Origin: Corythucha ciliata
Lineage: Eukaryota; Arthropoda; Insecta; Hemiptera; Tingidae
Direction of reading: 5' to 3'
Assembly: GCA_038030265.1 (NCBI GenBank)
Contig: CM075943.1
Location: forward strand, 32,612,001 to 32,676,000
DNA length: 64,000 bases
Positions 58,301 through 64,000 of this stretch are shown here, in pieces (position 1 is the first letter of the stretch; every line of letters starts with the position of its first letter). The notes beneath the pieces were generated by a model, which did not search any database, was not told where the DNA came from, and saw only the letters and a list, made by a program, of their open reading frames with translations. Position numbers and translations under genes: made by a program.

Positions 58301-61300
58301 GTCAGATCGGAAACCGGAAACGCGAAAGAATAAGTCAGTATAGAAGTCAGACTCGATCCGTCGGAATCGGAGAGTCGCCACGAAGGTTCTGGAAATTACA
58401 AGTACGATTTGTTCGAGAGAGTTAGTTTCAAAGTGAGTCAGTGCCTCAGTTAAATCGGTTCAAAAGTAAAGTCAGAGCGAAAGGGCCTTAAGTGAGTCAA
58501 GCGGTAGAAGTCCGCCGTTGTGAGTCAGTGTCTCAGTCTAGGCAGACAGTAGATCGGTTCGTGACCCTGTTGAAGTGTTCCGAGTTGGTTGTCCAGGCGG
58601 GTCTCCCCTGAGACAAGTTCGTCACCGTCGTTGTGGTGCCTCATCCGAGGCCAGTTGTCATCGTCGTGCTGTCTCACTTGAGACAACCCGGTTCCGTGAC
58701 CGTCCGTCGGTGAGTCAAACTATTCTCTTTCCCTGGCATTGCCTGGTGGTTGCATGCGTCTGGCTCCCTAGCCCTCGGGAAACTTTCGGGCATTGGCCCG
58801 TTCTCTCTCTCTCGAATTGGGAGTATCAATCAAGTTCAATATTAGTTTTGTTCGTCGTTCTTTATGAAAATCATTGTATGATATGTCGAATATGATGTGA
58901 TGAATATGATATGTCGAGTAATTAAATCAGTCCTATCCTCCTCCTACACACCAAAGAGCAAGGGCCCTCGCAATTAAAGGGTCGAAGCTAAAGAAAAGAA
59001 TAGGGGAAGGGAGAGGGAAACGTCCCCCCTCCCCCTAACGTTTAAAGAAACGTTACAACACGAATAAGGAAGGGGGAAAAAAATCTTAGTTCAGATGGGA
59101 TTATCCGGCATGGCGCATGTCATCAGAGAGTTGGTGGTGGGGAGTTTTTATTACACATTTTTTTATGTATGGAAATGCCGAATAATTACTTGTTTTAACA
59201 GTGGGCAGCTGCCCCACGAAATCTGCGCTTTTTATTCTAGGGGAGGGCAGCTGCCCACCCCTGCCTCACTCTGACTACGCCCATGTTAGCACGATAACTC
59301 TCGAATGAATTAATTTAGCGGAATGTCACAGGAGGGAAGGGGGATGACAAAATTTGCCTCCCCAAACTAACGTCATATATTTAATTTTATAAGGTTCTAA
59401 AACCCCTAAACACCGAATGCTGGGGCCTTCTCGTAGCTATGGCACAATACATTTTGCTTTAAAAAAAGCAAAAAAAAAACGAGAATGTTTATGTTCGCTC
59501 TAGCTAGACACACACAATAGTTTTCCTTGCAAAAGTGCCCGGTGTCCGTTTTTATTAATAAATTCCACGTTGTTTTTTTTTTTGTTTTGTTTTTCCAGAA
59601 GTCAAACCCTCAAAATTTGGCTTCCGTGAGAGTTGGGGCCACGAAATTGTGTTTTATACGAGACGAAATCCGTGAAATTCGGTTTTGAAAGAGCCATACA
59701 GACGAAATTGTATATTTCCAAAGAGGAATACCCGCGAAGTTGGTTTTAGTTAGAACAAAACCCCTGAAGTTGGTTTTATTAAGTGCGAGAATCCTCTTGA
59801 ACGAGCCGAATTGTTTTTCAAAGAGCCAAATCCGTGAAATTCCACAGAGCAACATCCTTGAAAATGTGTTTTAAAAAGGCAAACCCGAGACATTTAATTT
59901 AGAAACAGCTTAACTCCAGAAAATGGCTTCTGAGTCAGAACCCCACCCCCCACCCATTAATGTTGGCTTTTATTGGTAAGAGCAAATCGCGCAAAATGGG
60001 TTTTTCTGATAGTCAATTCGGTGAAATTGGTTTTAATAATAAGAAGCCACGCCGAAGTGTTATGATGAATCCCATTAAAAAGAGCTCAAGAGCCAACCCG
60101 CGAAATGAGTGTTATGATTGAGAATTTTCCTCCCAGTCTCGGAAGTTTGTTTTTGAGAGTCACATCGAATTCGAGTGTGGTTTTGGAAGCAGCCAAGCTC
60201 GAGAAATTTGGTTTTTGGATAAGCGAAACCCATGAAATTGTATTTGAGCAAATCCAAGCCTAACGCACTCATTTCGTTTAAATTTTACCCCCCCCCACCC
60301 GCACCACGCCCGTTCGAACACCGTCGAAAGACTTCTAGAACGGCTGCGGCTCCACGGCTATATCAATAATCATTATTTTCCAGGTACGGAACTGAATCCA
60401 AGTTTGATACCTACAAGTCTGACTACATCAAACTTTACGTAGACAATATTGAGCCCGTATTCAAAAGGTTTGATCCAACCCGACCTTACACTCTGTCGAG
60501 TCCTTCCAACGGCATTGAATCAGTCGAAGAGGGCTACGTCGCGGAAAACCCACAAGACCCTCTTTTCGGTGACGGTTCGTAGAAAAAAGAAAACAACAAA
60601 AAACCTAATAAATAAAGAGAACGAATCCCTTCCAATCGAATTATAACGTTTTCAATCCGCTCAACAGTTCATTACTACAATTATCTGGCGAACGGCTGGG
60701 ACTGGAAAGTTTTCCCCGTGCCGAGATTTTCGTCCGAGTACGGAATTCAGTCTTTGCCCTCTTATTGGGTTCTGAAACAAGTCCTGGATGAAGATCAGTT
60801 GAATTGGGGCTCCGAGGGCTTAGAATGGAGGCAACATTCTCCTTCGGGATTTAATTACATGAAACAAGAAATTGAGCACAACCTTCCTTGGTCATCTAAT
60901 TTGACGGACATCGTGTTCTTGTCTCAGGTTTCTTTGAAAAAAAAAATAACGCTCCTAATTTTATCTTTTTAAAATGATCATCGCACTCTCAGATTAATCA
61001 AGCTATGTGGATGAAAACAGAAACAGAGCATTACAGGCGATTTAAAAGTGTTTTGGACGACGCGAATCAGGGAAAAACAATGGGGGCACTTTACTGGCAG
61101 CTGAACGACGTTTGGGAAACAAGTAGCTGGAGCTCGATCGGTTAAAACTTCCTTATAAAGCAAATTCCGCCCGTGAGAATATTTGACTTTTTTTTTTTTC
61201 ACTGTGCAGATTACAGAGGGAACTGGAAAATGCTTCATTATTTCGCGAAGAAATTCTTTAACGATGTCATCGTCGTCTCGGCTCAAACCGCCGACGATCG

Positions 61301-61971
61301 TCTTCTCGTCTGGGTAGTTTCCGATATTCAGGCTAAACTGAATGCGAAACTGATCACTCGAGTTCACCAGTGGGATAAATTCGACTCTTTCATAATTCGC
61401 CAAGATAAAATTTCACTGGTAAACAAATTGTTCTATGAATTCGTGCATCTTTTAATTCTTGAGAATTTTCAACAGGAGGCTTTACAATCTGAAGAAATTT
61501 ATCAAGAAACCGTTAAAGACATGCTTACTGGCAAAAAAAGTACCAACTGTTTCTTCTCGTTTGAACTCGAGATGGAGGGAGTTCCTGTCAACCATTTTTT
61601 CCCCATAAACCTATTGAAAGCTCAATACCTCGATGCCAATGTCACAGTAAGACCTACCCATTGCACACACAAAAAATTGTCTATTCATTTCAATGTCTAC
61701 CCCCCCCCCTGCACCGTCATAACCTTCTGAACAGATCGTAAGTCGAGAATTGCTCGAAGACAAAACCACCGCCGTTTTTGAGCTTCACGCCAAGTATCCA
61801 GCCCTCTTTGTTTGGTTAGAGGCCAGTGAGCAACCATTCGGCGCAAGATTTTCAGATAACGGGTTTCACATGACTGCCCCCGTGGTAAAGGTCAATTTCA
61901 CGTCGGTCGCCCCTATGACTGAGAAGATCGTCGATTCCGTTTACGTAACATACTTGAAGAAATCCTATTAA
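32400..61971 (+). CDS. MANBA: Beta-mannosidase (GH2), complete, 14 exons
   Basis: This is a lysosomal exo-beta-mannosidase that removes terminal beta-mannose from N-glycan breakdown products. Exons: 32400-32535, 32595-32747, 32811-32959, 33019-33218, 33280-33559, 33625-33793, 33852-34057, 34129-34319, 60384-60574, 60668-60927, 60993-61140, 61210-61418, 61476-61646, 61735-61971. They total 2700 bp (899 residues), close to the family length, and every junction is GT-AG in phase. A hydrophobic signal peptide occupies about residues 1-25. Sugar-binding block [10 protein letters not shown], then [15 protein letters not shown], lead to the catalytic TIM barrel ([31 protein letters not shown]). The acid/base lies in [10 protein letters not shown] (residues 483-491) and the nucleophile is Glu582 in FSSEYG. 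No stop or frameshift was found. Confidence 0.95.
34755..37496 (-). pseudogene. Non-LTR retrotransposon with endonuclease, RT and RNase H, internally deleted
   Basis: The frame 37496-36165 encodes the endonuclease ([31 protein letters not shown]) and the linker. RT text resumes at about 36165 with [20 protein letters not shown], so the first RT blocks are deleted. RT continues with [17 protein letters not shown], then [18 protein letters not shown] and [10 protein letters not shown] near 35655. A second deletion joins YLGVRLD to the RNase H ([35 protein letters not shown]). The C terminus has CVLCGGG. The RNase H suggests the I-type superfamily. Two deletions and shifts near 35760 and 35420 make it inactive. 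Confidence 0.85.
37497..39074. other. Intron 8 sequence between the non-LTR element and hAT-like element A
   Basis: About 37497-37625 is probably the 5' UTR of the non-LTR element. At 38011-38030, CAGGCCCGGATTTGTGCCTA looks like a hAT-type terminus, but no partner end was located. G runs lie near 37788 and 38886. No coding region is supported. Confidence 0.5.
39089..39567 (+). repeat. 5' LTR of BEL/Pao
   Basis: Begins TGTTTGCGCGC and ends GCCATCCCA. It contains two TATA-like words, CTTTATATG near 39357 and TTTTTATAAGC at 39394-39403. It also has a GTAAGT splice-donor consensus at 39438. By eye it is the same as the 3' LTR. Confidence 0.92.
39866..45064 (+). CDS. BEL/Pao Gag-Pol polyprotein, 1732 aa
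   Basis: The first ATG of the open frame is 39866 ([10 protein letters not shown]). Gag spans about residues 1-400, with Cys/His motifs CVLCKTNP (about 329), [14 protein letters not shown] (364) and CSHCKKRHH. The protease active site is [10 protein letters not shown] (Asp464). RT holds [20 protein letters not shown] and YMDD at 874-877. RNase H follows ([21 protein letters not shown]). The integrase has the His/Cys finger (HTGAH ... CNWC) and a DDE triad at Asp1433, Asp1499 (CSDQGTNF) and Glu1553 (GIWEAN). All domains lie in one frame without a stop, in the order known for BEL/Pao. It makes virus-like particles and integrates cDNA. Probably functional, though untested. Confidence 0.93.
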   Translation: MAGKGRVKILTARVECLFSQLQKVYELSKRVTEENKSIFLIKAKSIPKEFIEFKNFVEELEEVSLDVSETHTPSFDRISAYQDVADEIAVVHDKWTCSATVGREDRGELTPTCKLKLEPIQIMKFDGSPENWVPFHQLFIKLIDQNKSLSDLQKVNYLVTHLTGSAKSIITGIPPSEGNYKLLLETLVNRFEDRRALGNYYLDKLMNFKPIAHESEKGLNNFLEGFVESALAIQSLKIDNLFDFFLVNVACKKLDSETVRYFDMSSREEAVPSFNELVDFVRSQTKILARQGKPASASVSKGSGRSPQVLVAHQLSSPQNTCSPGSSTCVLCKTNPSHPWYKCSAFQKMSTQQRFDHVKKERRCFNCLSRSHNADQCMSKFSCSHCKKRHHGLLHFDNSGKKGSPRSLTPSKEVGTVSAATPEPISSPTVVSNMCRHSLVLLSTAQVVVLGRSGQPYMLRALLDGGSQANFIRKEACERLGLITTPIRLQVSCLAKGTAPIKEKVSISFSSRVHPQKTFDMDALVLDEITDSLPATTVNIDDIPHITGLELADQRFNIPGQIDLLIGAALWPVIVGGRRIIGPARSPVAIESTLGWLITGEVASSTSNSLALGAFSACIEEPMDDLMSKFWSLEEVPCHTAPIPEDDFCERHFIDTVSREVDGRFSVSLPFRLPPSLLGESLPQATKRFLSMERRLLADSKLHEQYVDVMTGYLQKGYMSLVPSDQTQDQGPAYYIPHHGVIKSSSTSTPLRVVLDASAKSTSGYSLNDLLHTGPKLQNDLVTILLNFRLFRYALSADIQQMYQRIRMKDGDRCYQRLVWRASPLEELKVYQMNTVVFGVSCSPYLALRTIRQLLDLEGVNCPEAVETAKRDLYMDDLLSSVASESEACEIQKTLTTLFERGSFKLTKWSSNSSFVLSHVPPSDRSVELLSFDQEPSLKVLGLGWDPVKDDFSVRVDLSIQSRSCTKRSMLSTIARIFDPLGIFGPITIVLKGFIKTLWALKIGWDETPPIEIRGQWEEFTKNLSCLSEVKIPRHLSVESNSHTLLVGFADASMLAYGAVVYIRTSDAQNTNVRFVCAKSKIAPVKSVTIPRLELCAALLLSKLLRFVHDTLSVRHNIAGIRAFSDSTVALHWLSSSPSRWNVFVANRVAQIQENVESCNWYHVSGQSNPADCLSRGLSVQAFLSHPLWFDGPSWISAAEETWPVKGVSELAGETSLPEEKLQTNLVSTREEKWVLDPLLERISSYRRLIRATAHVRRAARLSLIRAGPLQASELDNAELFWCRQVQREFLRDIVTELEVLESHQKSKRKTHPLILKLDLFLDDGLVRVGGRLQNSNLPYERRHPILLPKKGRFVELLVDQYHRDNLHTGAHLLLSIVHLKFWILSAREVVRRQVRSCNWCFRMRPKALQPKMAPLPSTRFHELKAFVNCGVDYAGPFSITIARRRGARSVKAYICLFVCLATKAIHLELASDLSTNCFLGAFRRFLSRRGPCSMICSDQGTNFVGAKNSLDEMYGFLASHEYNKAVTAELSYRRIEWQLNPPAAPHFGGIWEANVKSVKTHLKKLTGNHLFTYEEFNTALVQIEALLNSRPLAVLDKSDSSHPEALTPAHFLTLGPSIDHLPATDVSSLPLSRLDHYAKVNWVVQQFWQRWQQEYLYTLQERAKWQRDSVPIHPGTVVVLLKENSPPLQWPLAVVKEVYPGTDGVSRVARIRVPSGELVRPLVKLCPLPTQ
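45065..45436 (+). other. BEL/Pao 3' untranslated region
   Basis: T-rich sequence between the polyprotein stop and the 3' LTR, with a 17-T run near 45114. It ends in the purine tract GGGTGGGGGGAA. No ORF of note. Confidence 0.8.
45437..45915 (+). repeat. 3' LTR of BEL/Pao
   Basis: The same 479-bp length as the 5' LTR, and no difference was found by eye. It is followed by the duplicated CAGGGG that begins the resumed hAT-like element A. Confidence 0.92.
45990..46510. repeat. Type-A periodic repeat array inside hAT-like element A
   Basis: Words such as TTCGCGG, GGCTAAAATTGA, GAAAAACTC and CTCATTCACG recur at about 38-45 bp. They are the complement of the type-A units at 7780-8140, so this repeat is spread at least in part by transposons. 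Confidence 0.6.
46530..46615 (+). repeat. Possible short retroposon end with a (GATT)n tail
   Basis: A GC-rich stretch, with GAGCCGACTACGGCTTTGG and CTCGGCATGGCCGAGTACGG, is followed by four GATT units (46600-46615). This layout fits the 3' end of a SINE or LINE, but no second copy is in the window. Confidence 0.4.
46934..47795. repeat. Putative element inside hAT-like B with TACAGGGTG-like ends
   Basis: The left end TGCAGGATGTTCCGAATCAA and the right end CCACCCTGTATAATTA (complement TAATTATACAGGGTGG) resemble each other loosely. The interior has inverted copies of ATATGATTTTTC and AAATCATATCTCGA words. Similar text occurs at 52230-52460 in hAT-like element C. Boundaries are tentative. Confidence 0.5.
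47853..48029. mobile_element. MITE family 1, copy 2
   Basis: Flanked by TA on each side. The right terminus complement AGGCCCCGTTTACAAAC pairs with the left GACCACGTTCATAAG. The core CTGTGGAGTCTATGCAACCA is shared with copies 1 and 3. It is longer (177 bp) because of an extra segment in the right half. Confidence 0.75.
49040..49270. repeat. Type-B periodic repeat array inside hAT-like element A
   Basis: Units such as CGAAATCGGTGTTTG, CCGCGAATTTTGGATTTT and CCGCAAAATTGGTTTTATGG recur at about 35-40 bp. Comparable to the arrays at 59590 and 62440. Confidence 0.55.
49544..49778 (-). repeat. 3' LTR of copia
   Basis: Pairs with 57990-58091 plus 59062-59200. Differences by eye are one substitution (AATAAC against AAGAAC), one 5-bp insertion in the 5' copy and one G-run length change. 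A purine tract (TATGGGAGGG) precedes it on the - strand. Confidence 0.9.
49928..51464 (-). pseudogene. Copia reverse transcriptase and RNase H
   Basis: RT starts with [20 protein letters not shown], then [29 protein letters not shown] and [16 protein letters not shown] shift near 50975 leads to [13 protein letters not shown] (the YVDD-type site with His in place of Tyr). RNase H motifs [22 protein letters not shown] and HIDNQSAI follow, ending at 49928. The 5' edge is the hAT-like element C insertion. The frame on the other side of the insertion continues exactly once the duplicated GCATCACA is removed. Confidence 0.88.
53266..53302. repeat. (AT)n microsatellite
   Basis: Alternating TA with a few TTTA units over about 37 bp. 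Confidence 0.85.
53868..54282. repeat. Foldback with 115-bp arms
   Basis: Arms 53868-53982 and 54168-54282 are nearly perfect inverted copies (one mismatch seen), each including GTTCCGACAGCAGCCTGTCG or its complement. The loop is 185 bp. Confidence 0.85.
54422..54559. mobile_element. MITE family 1, copy 3
   Basis: The best-preserved copy, 138 bp. The termini AGGCCCGTTCACAAGCTCTA and, in complement, AGACCCTGTTCACAATCTCT are flanked by TA (54420-54421 and 54560-54561). The inner arms CTGTGGAGTCTATGCAACC and GGTTGCATGGACACCACA form a second imperfect pair. It interrupts the right arm of an older inverted repeat. Confidence 0.8.
55548..56631 (-). pseudogene. Copia integrase
   Basis: The zinc-binding pre-domain ([15 protein letters not shown] ... 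CEICQKSKQ) gives the HHCC pattern. The core has Asp in HTDIGTVEQ, and the second Asp block lies at about 56170 in another frame. The last third ([10 protein letters not shown], then [20 protein letters not shown] and [13 protein letters not shown]) is the usual copia integrase tail. Breaks occur near 56200 and 56045. The frame ends at the hAT-like element C insertion, in LDDYVM. Confidence 0.85.
56640..57000 (-). pseudogene. Copia protease
   Basis: [17 protein letters not shown] contains the DSG active site of copia-type retropepsins, followed by [21 protein letters not shown] shift near 56770 interrupts it. Confidence 0.8.
57020..57828 (-). pseudogene. Copia Gag
   Basis: Starts at 57828 ([14 protein letters not shown]). 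Typical UBN2-type Gag text: [20 protein letters not shown] and [14 protein letters not shown] shift at about 57480 leads to [18 protein letters not shown] and [18 protein letters not shown] further shift near 57240 precedes the knuckle [13 protein letters not shown] at about 57140-57190. Not functional. Confidence 0.85.
57990..59200 (-). repeat. 5' LTR of copia, split
   Basis: The parts 57990-58091 and 59062-59200 equal the 3' LTR apart from small differences. They are separated by the solo LTR with ACAC on both sides. Confidence 0.88.
58092..59057. mobile_element. Solo LTR (966 bp) inserted in the copia 5' LTR
   Basis: Starts TGTGACATA and ends CGTTACA, giving the TG...CA form, with a 4-bp duplication ACAC (58088-58091 and 59058-59061). 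It has no coding capacity. It holds GAGTCAG/GAGACTCGG-type words repeated in the middle and an (AG)n stretch near 58120. No internal region or second LTR of this family is in the window, so it probably arose by LTR-LTR recombination. The superfamily is unknown. Confidence 0.8.
59294..59589. other. Intron 8 sequence, unassigned
   Basis: AT-rich DNA after hAT-like element A with short A and T runs. Nothing further is recognised. Confidence 0.5.
59590..60270. repeat. Type-B periodic repeat array in intron 8
   Basis: At least twelve diverged units, such as GAGCCAAATCCGTGAAATT, CCCGCGAAGTTGGTTTTAG and GCCAACCCGCGAAATGAG, about 35-45 bp apart. It ends about 110 bp before exon 9. Confidence 0.6.
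60384..61971 (+). CDS. MANBA: Beta-mannosidase exons 9-14
   Basis: These exons complete the barrel: FSSEYG with the nucleophile Glu582, [26 protein letters not shown] and [12 protein letters not shown], then the C-terminal beta domains (RFSDNGFHM) to TAA at 61969-61971. Introns are 93, 65, 69, 57 and 88 bp. The 57-bp intron between exons 12 and 13 is a multiple of three without a stop, so its removal rests on splice-site form and on family alignment. Confidence 0.93.
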
Positions 61972-61992
61972 TTTTGCTTTTTCCGTTGGTTT

Positions 61993-61998
61993 AATAAA
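61993..61998 (+). promoter_or_regulatory. Polyadenylation signal AATAAA for beta-mannosidase
   Basis: AATAAA lies 22 bp after the stop codon. A TTGTTCGTGAGTTGTT stretch follows that could serve as the downstream GU-rich element. A very short 3' UTR is implied. Confidence 0.65.
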
Positions 61999-62439
61999 CT
62001 TAAATTGTTCGTGAGTTGTTAACGTTCGGTTTTACTCACATTAAAATTGGTTGCAGTGTACAGTGAAGTGGAATAGACTTACCTAGCAGTCCTAGCACAA
62101 AGAATTAAGCCACAGGGCTGGGCGACACGGCCGCTGCGATTTAACAAAAAACTTTTTTATACGTTCACGTCGTAAATCGGAGCGTTCAAACTGACGAGAG
62201 AAAATAGACAACACAATTAATTCTAATTGTGTGAATTTACGCCTGTGGGAAAATGATTTTATTGCAATTGCTTTATTAAATGCGGTGATCTATCCGCACA
62301 ATCTTCAAGGCTTAGAAAATAGTATTTATTAAAAACTATAAAATTAAATGAATTATTTAGTTTCCGAGCAAAAAAAAAATCCGCGGAACTATCCGTCGAA
62401 TCCTCTTCACGTTTTGTCGATGCCTCGAATCTGTGGATT
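61999..62439. other. Downstream flank of beta-mannosidase
   Basis: No gene is recognised. AT-rich, with a near-palindrome at TAATTCTAATTGTGTGAATT (about 62218). Confidence 0.45.
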
Positions 62440-62805
62440 TCACTAGTTTAAGCCCCGATTTCGCGAATTTGTGCACTGACATTTAAATTCATTTTGCGGG
62501 TTTGGCCGTTTGAAACCCCGGATTTCGCGGGTTTTGGTCTGCCGAAAAGCAAATTTCGCAGAATTGCGGGGTTGGCTCACTAAAAAAAAAAAAAAAACGC
62601 AGAATTTCAGCGGTTCCGCCGGGCCTTCAAAAAAGCAATGCCATGACTTGGGCTCTTTCGATGCCTGAATTTCGCTGAATTTTGCGCGAATTTGACATAC
62701 AGAACCCAAACCGCAGATTTTGGCTATAGTTTCGCCTTTGGCTGCTATGAAAAAAAAAAAAAAATTGCTGGTTTGGCCGTCAGAAACCAATTTCACGGGG
62801 TTTGC
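62440..62805. repeat. Type-B periodic repeat array
   Basis: Units TTTCGCGAATTTG, TTTGCGGGTTTGGCCGTTTG, TTTCGCGGGTTTTGG and AATTTCACGGGGTTTG lie about 38-45 bp apart. They are clearly related to 63180-63700, and hAT-like element E inserted into the array's right edge. Confidence 0.65.
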
Positions 62806-62807
62806 TC

Positions 62808-63886
62808 CAGTGACGGCGGAAGCCCACCGTCATTGGGGGAGCAAGAATCTGAGCAGTTCAGATTTAACCCCCTCCCCCTCCGTCGAAAATACCATTTTTT
62901 TTTTTTTCAATTATCGAGACAATTATGCCTACATGTGAAAAAATACAATTTTTGAGGCCAACATTCCAAATTCTACACCAAATTTCCCGCTTCGTCATGA
63001 AATTCTCTAGTTTCTTGGTTAAATTTTTTGGGTAATTTGTGGTCTAACGACGCAGTTTTATTAGATAAACGACGTTAATTAAGCTATAACGGCTACATCG
63101 GCCATAAAATGGCGTATTCAAACTTTTTCAGAGTAGAAACTTGGAGGGCATTTAACAGGTTGCTATGAAATGTAATTTTCCCTCTGAACCAAAATGCCCA
63201 TTGAGCACATTAAAATACAATTTTCGTGGGGTTAGCCCTTTCAAAGCCGAATTTCGTGGATTTGGATCCCAAAGAACCAAATTTCTCGGGTTTTAATCAC
63301 CCAAAAAGGCCGACTCGGCACAGACGATTCCAGAGTCACATTCCTCTTCTTTATGGTCTTGACTGGAATTGTCTTGGTTAGATGGCTAAAATTGACAGTT
63401 TTCACCACTTTAAGCCCAAATTTCAGAGATTTGGCCCTCTTAAAAATCAATTTTGAACGGTTGACTCCCTCAAGGTCCAAATTAAAAACTCATATTTCAC
63501 GGGGTTCAAGAAAGTGATTTCACACGTTCGTGGCCTTCATAGAAGCAATTTCGCGGATTCAGCACTAATGGAACCCACTTTTGCTGTTTTGGCAAATTTG
63601 AGAACCAATTCCATGTTTGGCTCCATATAAATACAAGCAATTCCATTGGTTTGACTCTATCAAAGCCCAAAGTTTGCAGATCTGGCTTGTTGAAACCAAT
63701 CTAGTGAACCCGAATCATGTTGTGGAAGGTGCAAACGATACTTTTTGGTAGTAGCAGTAGGCAAATTCAACACTAAGCCGTTTTTTTTCTCCATCCCTCA
63801 AACATCGGATTGGGGGAGCGCTGCTCCCCCAACAAGACCATTGGGCGAGCATTCGCTGACCCTGAACACCGCTTCCGCCGCCACAG
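62808..63886. mobile_element. hAT-like element E, 1.1 kb, non-autonomous
   Basis: Termini CAGTGACGGCGGAAGC and, in complement, CTGTGGCGGCGGAAGC match at 14 of 16 positions. Flanking octamers GTTTGCTC (62800-62807) and GTTTGCTT (63887-63894) differ at one base, as in an old 8-bp duplication. Both ends also carry TTGGGGGAGC within the first 80 bp. The interior is type-B periodic repeat with no transposase. Confidence 0.7.
63180..63700. repeat. Type-B periodic repeat array inside hAT-like element E
   Basis: Units such as CAATTTTCGTGGGGTTAGCC, CGAATTTCGTGGATTTGG and CAAATTTCAGAGATTTGGCC lie about 35-42 bp apart. Similar text continues past the element's end to 64000. Confidence 0.6.
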
Positions 63887-64000
63887 GTTTGCTTCCTAAG
63901 CGTTGTCAACAACACGGATTTACCTTGATCATAATCAAAATTACCACGCTTTGGCTCATTTTAAAGAGCACCTTCTCGTGTCTGGCTCGCTTCAAGAACA

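Larger units (their letters stand above)
49544..59200 (-). mobile_element. Ty1/copia LTR retrotransposon split by two insertions
   Basis: Five-base duplication GTGGG (49539-49543 and 59201-59205). The LTR is 235 bp (TGTTAAAAC ... TTCAACA on the - strand). The 3' LTR (49544-49778) is intact and the 5' LTR (57990-59200) is split by a solo LTR. Next to the 5' LTR the primer-binding site is complementary to the anticodon arm of initiator Met tRNA (TGGGCCCATAACC visible on the + strand), as in Drosophila copia. Pol is split by hAT-like element C and carries frameshifts. Without insertions it is about 4.6 kb. Confidence 0.9.
39083..59285. mobile_element. hAT-like element A, 20 kb with nested insertions
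   Basis: The 8-bp duplication TTAGCACG flanks it (39075-39082 and 59286-59293). Ends: CAGGGGCGTAGCCAG on the left (interrupted after six bases by BEL and resumed at 45922) and the complement CATGGGCGTAGTCAG on the right. Subterminal GGGGTGGGCAGC also pairs. Its own DNA (about 45922-46640, 48693-49538, 59206-59285) is only about 1.6 kb, made of periodic repeats and no transposase, so it is non-autonomous. A BEL, a second hAT-like and a copia element later inserted into it. Confidence 0.82.
34320..60383 (+). other. Intron 8 of beta-mannosidase, 26,064 bp
   Basis: The donor GTAAAT follows ACTG at 34319, and the acceptor TTTTCCAG precedes GTACGG at 60384. The split Trp codon and continuous homology (QNW then [10 protein letters not shown]) show that the exons belong together. 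The intron is about 280-460 times longer than any other intron of the gene, and at least 23 kb of it is transposon. Confidence 0.9.

Overview
This is nuclear DNA of an invertebrate animal, most likely an arthropod. The one host gene has 57-93 bp GT-AG introns, and the repeats are of types common in arthropods: R1-clade, CR1/Jockey-like and RNase H-bearing non-LTR elements, CsRn1-type Ty3/gypsy, BEL/Pao, Ty1/copia, piggyBac, PIF/Harbinger and hAT-like elements. The sequence does not support a genus. I see no rRNA, tRNA, CRISPR or bacterial-type operon.

Host gene. A complete beta-mannosidase gene (glycoside hydrolase family 2) runs on the + strand from 32400 to 61971. It has 14 exons that sum to 2700 bp (899 codons plus stop), with all phases consistent. 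Twelve introns are 57-93 bp and are joined by one more of ordinary size in the same range; intron 8 alone is 26,064 bp (34320-60383) and is full of transposons.

Nest 1, inside intron 8. A defective non-LTR element lies at 34755-37496. A hAT-like element spans 39083-59285 with 8-bp duplication TTAGCACG. Into it went a BEL/Pao retrotransposon (39089-45915, apparently identical 479-bp LTRs and an uninterrupted 1732-codon ORF), a 2.0-kb hAT-like element (46641-48684) and a Ty1/copia element (49544-59200, duplication GTGGG). The copia element was itself hit by a hAT-like element in pol (51473-55539) and by a solo LTR in its 5' LTR (58092-59057).

Nest 2, upstream on the - strand. A degraded R1-clade element (31420 to about 11554) is split by a CsRn1-type gypsy element (30227 to 13264, 90-bp LTRs). 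The gypsy leader is split by a 10-kb hAT-like element (17334-27407), which carries a piggyBac (about 20035-24611), which carries a 1.3-kb TIR element (20613-21920), which carries a small MITE-like hairpin. The gypsy 5' LTR is split by a PIF/Harbinger element (27457-30172).

The left end (1-5576) holds the 3' end of a CR1/Jockey-like element followed by a nearly full R1-clade element, the two meeting at an ATT microsatellite. Regions 5.6-11 kb, 59.6-60.3 kb and 62.4-64 kb are gene-poor. They are filled with highly degenerate ~35-42 bp periodic repeats of two related types, dispersed MITEs, and one more hAT-like element (62808-63886).

Nothing here looks like a new enzymatic system. The notable result is that target-site duplications and terminal repeats resolve most of the window into two multi-level insertion nests, plus several TIR families without a recognisable transposase. 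All boundaries were read by eye, and no alignment or database search was run.
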